Shown one piece after another: positions 42,101 through 43,464 of a stretch of 43,464 nucleotides of DNA. The translations under genes were made by a program, and so were the position numbers. Source of the stretch: JAABVY01 sp964496505 (lineage in GTDB: Bacteria > Zixibacteria > MSB-5A5 > JAABVY01); assembly GCA_964496505.1 (NCBI GenBank), contig CAZBZV010000036.1, forward strand, positions 1-43,464, in the 5' to 3' direction. The notes under the pieces are model-generated. The model was not told the DNA's origin, did no database searches, and saw nothing but the letters and a program-made list of their open reading frames with translations. Position 1 is the first letter of the stretch, and each line of letters begins with the position of its first letter.

Positions 42101-43294
42101 GCTCTCGCCTATTTTTTGCAGTCCAAGATTCACGCCCTCTCTCATTTGAAAAGATATTTCACCGGATTCAAGTAAAGCAGTAAATCTGTTAAATGCTTTG
42201 GAGGTAAGCCCGTTGAAATAATCGTTCCAGGCCTGATAATACTGCGCCTCTTTATCGGCGCCTATTTCCTTAAGATCCTCGATACATTCGCCAAATATAT
42301 CATAGGCGCTGATAAGACTCAGGTTTATCTCTTCATTGGAAAGGATCACATTATTAAAGAACTCAGCAAACATAGTCTTTTCGTAAATGATGTCCTCTTT
42401 ACCGCTGAGATATGTGTATACTATCGGATTATCTCTGGCCATGCTCATGTTTTCGATGTATGCCTCGCAGGCCTCATTGATCTTTTTCAGATTACTGCTG
42501 AGAAACTCCTGCTGAATAATAATTCCCAAATTATTCGATAGTTCAGCCGCCTTTAGTTGAAGCCCTGTCAAAACATCATCGGGAGCGCTTCGAGATGCTG
42601 CCAGCATCACAGCAACAATCTCATTATAGGCCTCCCATATATCGGGCTTCTGGCGTATCGCTTTTGCCAGGTAATGCTGCGCAAGCATAAAATAGCCGTA
42701 TTCGCGAAAACAATATGCCAGGTAATTATACAGATGTTCATAAGGGGGATCATGGTCAATACACTTGCGAAAACAGTCGATTGCCATAGGGTATAATTTT
42801 AGATAATAGGCTGCCTCGCCTTTTTTATAGTGCAGTTCATTTTTATTTTTATAACGCTTGTTAATTTCCTTAACCATCTCAACTGCCAGATCCCGGCGGT
42901 TGTTCTGAATCAGGGTGTTTTCCAGCAAGACATAGAACCTCAGTGGATCACTGCTGTCCCTTGCGCCTTCCCAGAGGATGTGTATGACCTTATCAGGTTC
43001 ATTGTAGCTTTCATAAATTGCGGCAAGTATCTCATACGGGTAAGTGGCGCTTTTATTCAATTCATGAGCTTTCAGAAGCCATTCCTCGGCACGGGTGTTC
43101 TGTCTTTTGGCCAGGTAATATTTGCCCCAGAGGATGCAGATTTCATATGATTCACCGATTTTCTTTTGCAGCTTTTTGATCTCAGAGAGGGCCTCAGGCA
43201 GTTCATCCGAGTCGATCAGTTTCTGGATTTCCTCTATCTTCTTGTTTGATGCGGCGAGAACCGATTCAATATCCTTTTTGCCCCTCTTGGCCAC
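39152..43294 (-). CDS. TPR - ClpA/ClpC-like double AAA+ - RF2-like fusion protein
   Basis: A 1380-residue cytoplasmic protein, GTG start with AGGAGG five bases upstream. Residues about 10-400 are helical repeats, TPR-like (AAYYLKLYPMAIDCFRKCID). AAA+ 1: Walker A GASGAGKT (459-466), Walker-B-like YFED (E530, D531), pore word KFIG. AAA+ 2: Walker A GPTGVGKT (739-746), LLDE (D809, E810), sensor 1 TSN, Arg finger NRF, sensor 2 GARH. There is no ClpB middle domain. I862-G863-F864 sits where ClpA has its ClpP-docking IGL. Residues 1029-1372 follow peptide chain release factor 2 end to end: NKPNFWDD, LLEGKYDSSDA, YKWAKRRGY, NTYGLLKNEMGIHR, and the C-terminal LNGKIDSLL. But GGQ is replaced around 1269-1276 (SRKGMKIR) and no SPF exists. 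Ribosome-linked protein quality control is inferred. Confidence 0.85.
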   Translation of the reverse strand: MAKRGKKDIESVLAASNKKIEEIQKLIDSDELPEALSEIKKLQKKIGESYEICILWGKYYLAKRQNTRAEEWLLKAHELNKSATYPYEILAAIYESYNEPDKVIHILWEGARDSSDPLRFYVLLENTLIQNNRRDLAVEMVKEINKRYKNKNELHYKKGEAAYYLKLYPMAIDCFRKCIDHDPPYEHLYNYLAYCFREYGYFMLAQHYLAKAIRQKPDIWEAYNEIVAVMLAASRSAPDDVLTGLQLKAAELSNNLGIIIQQEFLSSNLKKINEACEAYIENMSMARDNPIVYTYLSGKEDIIYEKTMFAEFFNNVILSNEEINLSLISAYDIFGECIEDLKEIGADKEAQYYQAWNDYFNGLTSKAFNRFTALLESGEISFQMREGVNLGLQKIGESSDLIRPERRDTKADPILSKYGFLISDKILKRSGNFYGMDNVMSKIFQTLRRDSKSSIILTGASGAGKTAAVYQLARELKSSACPKKLQGFSIYQVSTSSIMAGAKFIGMWQERLQEVCQSGSVKNKVILYFEDIENIFGAGRTVDDKSNFSNYLIPRIEAGEIIIMAELDSNQAQTLLWENKKFERVISLIEMKEPSESDLYDIVASMATDLEKTRNTEFSQRSLSEIIDLTKNLMPNHAFPGKAIDLMKGIADAFGSNNKKDKIAIDPEDVILKFSEATDIPNFIIDKSQLIDIDGLRKFFRDRILGQDFALESVMNAITAFKARLYDDTRPVRSFLFVGPTGVGKTETAKVLAEYLFSSQDNMIRLNMSEYSDKDAVAKLLGSGPEGERKSSRFLDDVRKNPFNVVLLDEIEKANPDFYNILLQLLDEGTISDASEKPVYFRSSIIIMTSNIGARHYTTHSIGFGDEEKVNNVQGSVLNEVKNYFSPEIFNRFDEVVCFRPLGKDVLETIINREIGKVFQRRGIAMLGATVDVDPLVKEYIVEAGYDPKYGARHIKRVVEKAVALPLARLLASTQIDSDDIIRINVRNGEPSANCIRAEETSDEEYRTAESDTESISEIQIPGRSLKNMLESMESRVESLKARFEYTDACKEKEALQERMNKPNFWDDHKIANKAVKRFAELNKRTDRIHKWDRLFEQIMATASVPKSKLSKYDVSRIRSQLVGLTKELESAELEVLLEGKYDSSDAFLMLTGLENSDEDIKWVLEMSNVYYKWAKRRGYYCKIFGEDTKNKSGEISLFMHIAGLNTYGLLKNEMGIHRKILTRQPSHGPQAVKKTPKSSYDCRVLVLPDTDYPEGDEDYFSFKITKLKASRKGMKIRSIKYNIEMKHKRDGVDLQFYSDSSIQKDKNLASDLFKAFIMNYRKYGSAAIAPQDSPWGSIVRTYESGDRNRVIDHYSKIVIQNHKDYLNGKIDSLLLERII

Positions 43295-43340
43295 TTTTAC
43301 CTCCTGATAATAATTGTCATTTCATTGCGGATGTTAGTGA

Positions 43341-43368
43341 AATATAATAAATTCTTTATGCTTGTCAA
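43341..43368 (-). promoter_or_regulatory. Promoter of the TPR-Clp-RF2 gene
   Basis: Minus strand TTGACA (43363-43368), a 16-bp spacer and TATATT (43341-43346), about 47 bp from the GTG start and about 44 bp inside the right IS end. Confidence 0.65.
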
Positions 43369-43411
43369 TTATATCGATGTAGAGGATGTTTAATCAAATG
43401 CGGCACATAAT

Positions 43412-43464
43412 ATGTACTTCCTGAGACATAGTTTACACTTAGTTCCGGTCACATGGTTTACAGA
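43412..43464. repeat. Right copy of 53-bp inverted terminal repeat, probable IS end
   Basis: Exact reverse complement of bases 3-55. Read rightward from 43413 it starts TGTACTTCCTGAGACATAG, so both element tips point into the window and the elements continue outside. The window therefore probably ends where an assembler could not cross a repeated element. Confidence 0.7.

Noticed and set aside
1..43464. Composite transposon made of the two flanking IS copies
   Set aside because: Cargo is long and mostly housekeeping or lineage-typical, so a repeat-limited contig is the simpler reading.

Overview
The window looks like chromosomal DNA of a Gram-negative, didermic bacterium from an uncultured lineage of the FCB type. 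Candidatus Zixibacteria or a close relative is my best guess, from family resemblance only. The evidence is outer-membrane barrel and lipoprotein genes, a lipid-anchored redoxin beside a DsbD-type protein, a PBP1C plus alpha-2-macroglobulin pair, and four secreted proteins that end in the same Cys-containing dockerin-like module (CGDA...NVSDAV.IINYVF.GG). Base composition is moderate and nearly every real gene has a clear Shine-Dalgarno. No tRNA, rRNA or CRISPR array was seen.

Layout. The two ends carry the same 53-bp sequence in inverted orientation, which looks like the ends of two copies of an insertion sequence lying outside the window. 332-6172 holds an outer-membrane barrel, thiC behind a TPP riboswitch, a small P-loop kinase, a serine hydrolase and a PaaK-like adenylate-forming enzyme. 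6406-14395 encodes exported proteins: a peptidylarginine-deiminase-like enzyme with dockerin, a protein of fourteen exact 46-residue propeller-type repeats with dockerin, a tiny Cys-rich exported peptide, a PilZ protein on the other strand, and an SdrD-like lipoprotein. 14642-23067 is a signalling island of four histidine kinases (one with its own receiver domain), one stand-alone receiver and one receiver fused to an XRE-type helix-turn-helix. 23071-30864 is the alpha-2-macroglobulin/PBP1C operon. 31304-35515 holds a repeat lipoprotein and a thiol-redox pair (ScsB/DsbD-like plus redoxin lipoprotein). 35579-38934 holds two more dockerin proteins, one a papain-family peptidase. 39152-43294 is one very large gene.

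The most remarkable gene is that last one (minus strand, 1380 residues). It joins an N-terminal TPR-like helical repeat, two AAA+ modules of the ClpA/ClpC type, including an I-G-F tripeptide exactly where ClpA carries its ClpP-docking loop, and a full-length release-factor-2-like C-terminus that has lost both the GGQ catalytic motif and the SPF stop-codon-reading motif. I read it as a candidate ribosome-recruited unfoldase or protease-adaptor machine. That function is inference; the domain order is visible in the sequence.

Regulation. Many genes have a good sigma-70-type promoter, and TTGACA with a 16-17 bp spacer and TAGATT recurs upstream of thiC, the 16741 kinase and the papain-like peptidase. 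Intrinsic terminators separate most transcription units. The DsbD-like gene appears to be translated by coupling to a 12-codon leader ORF.
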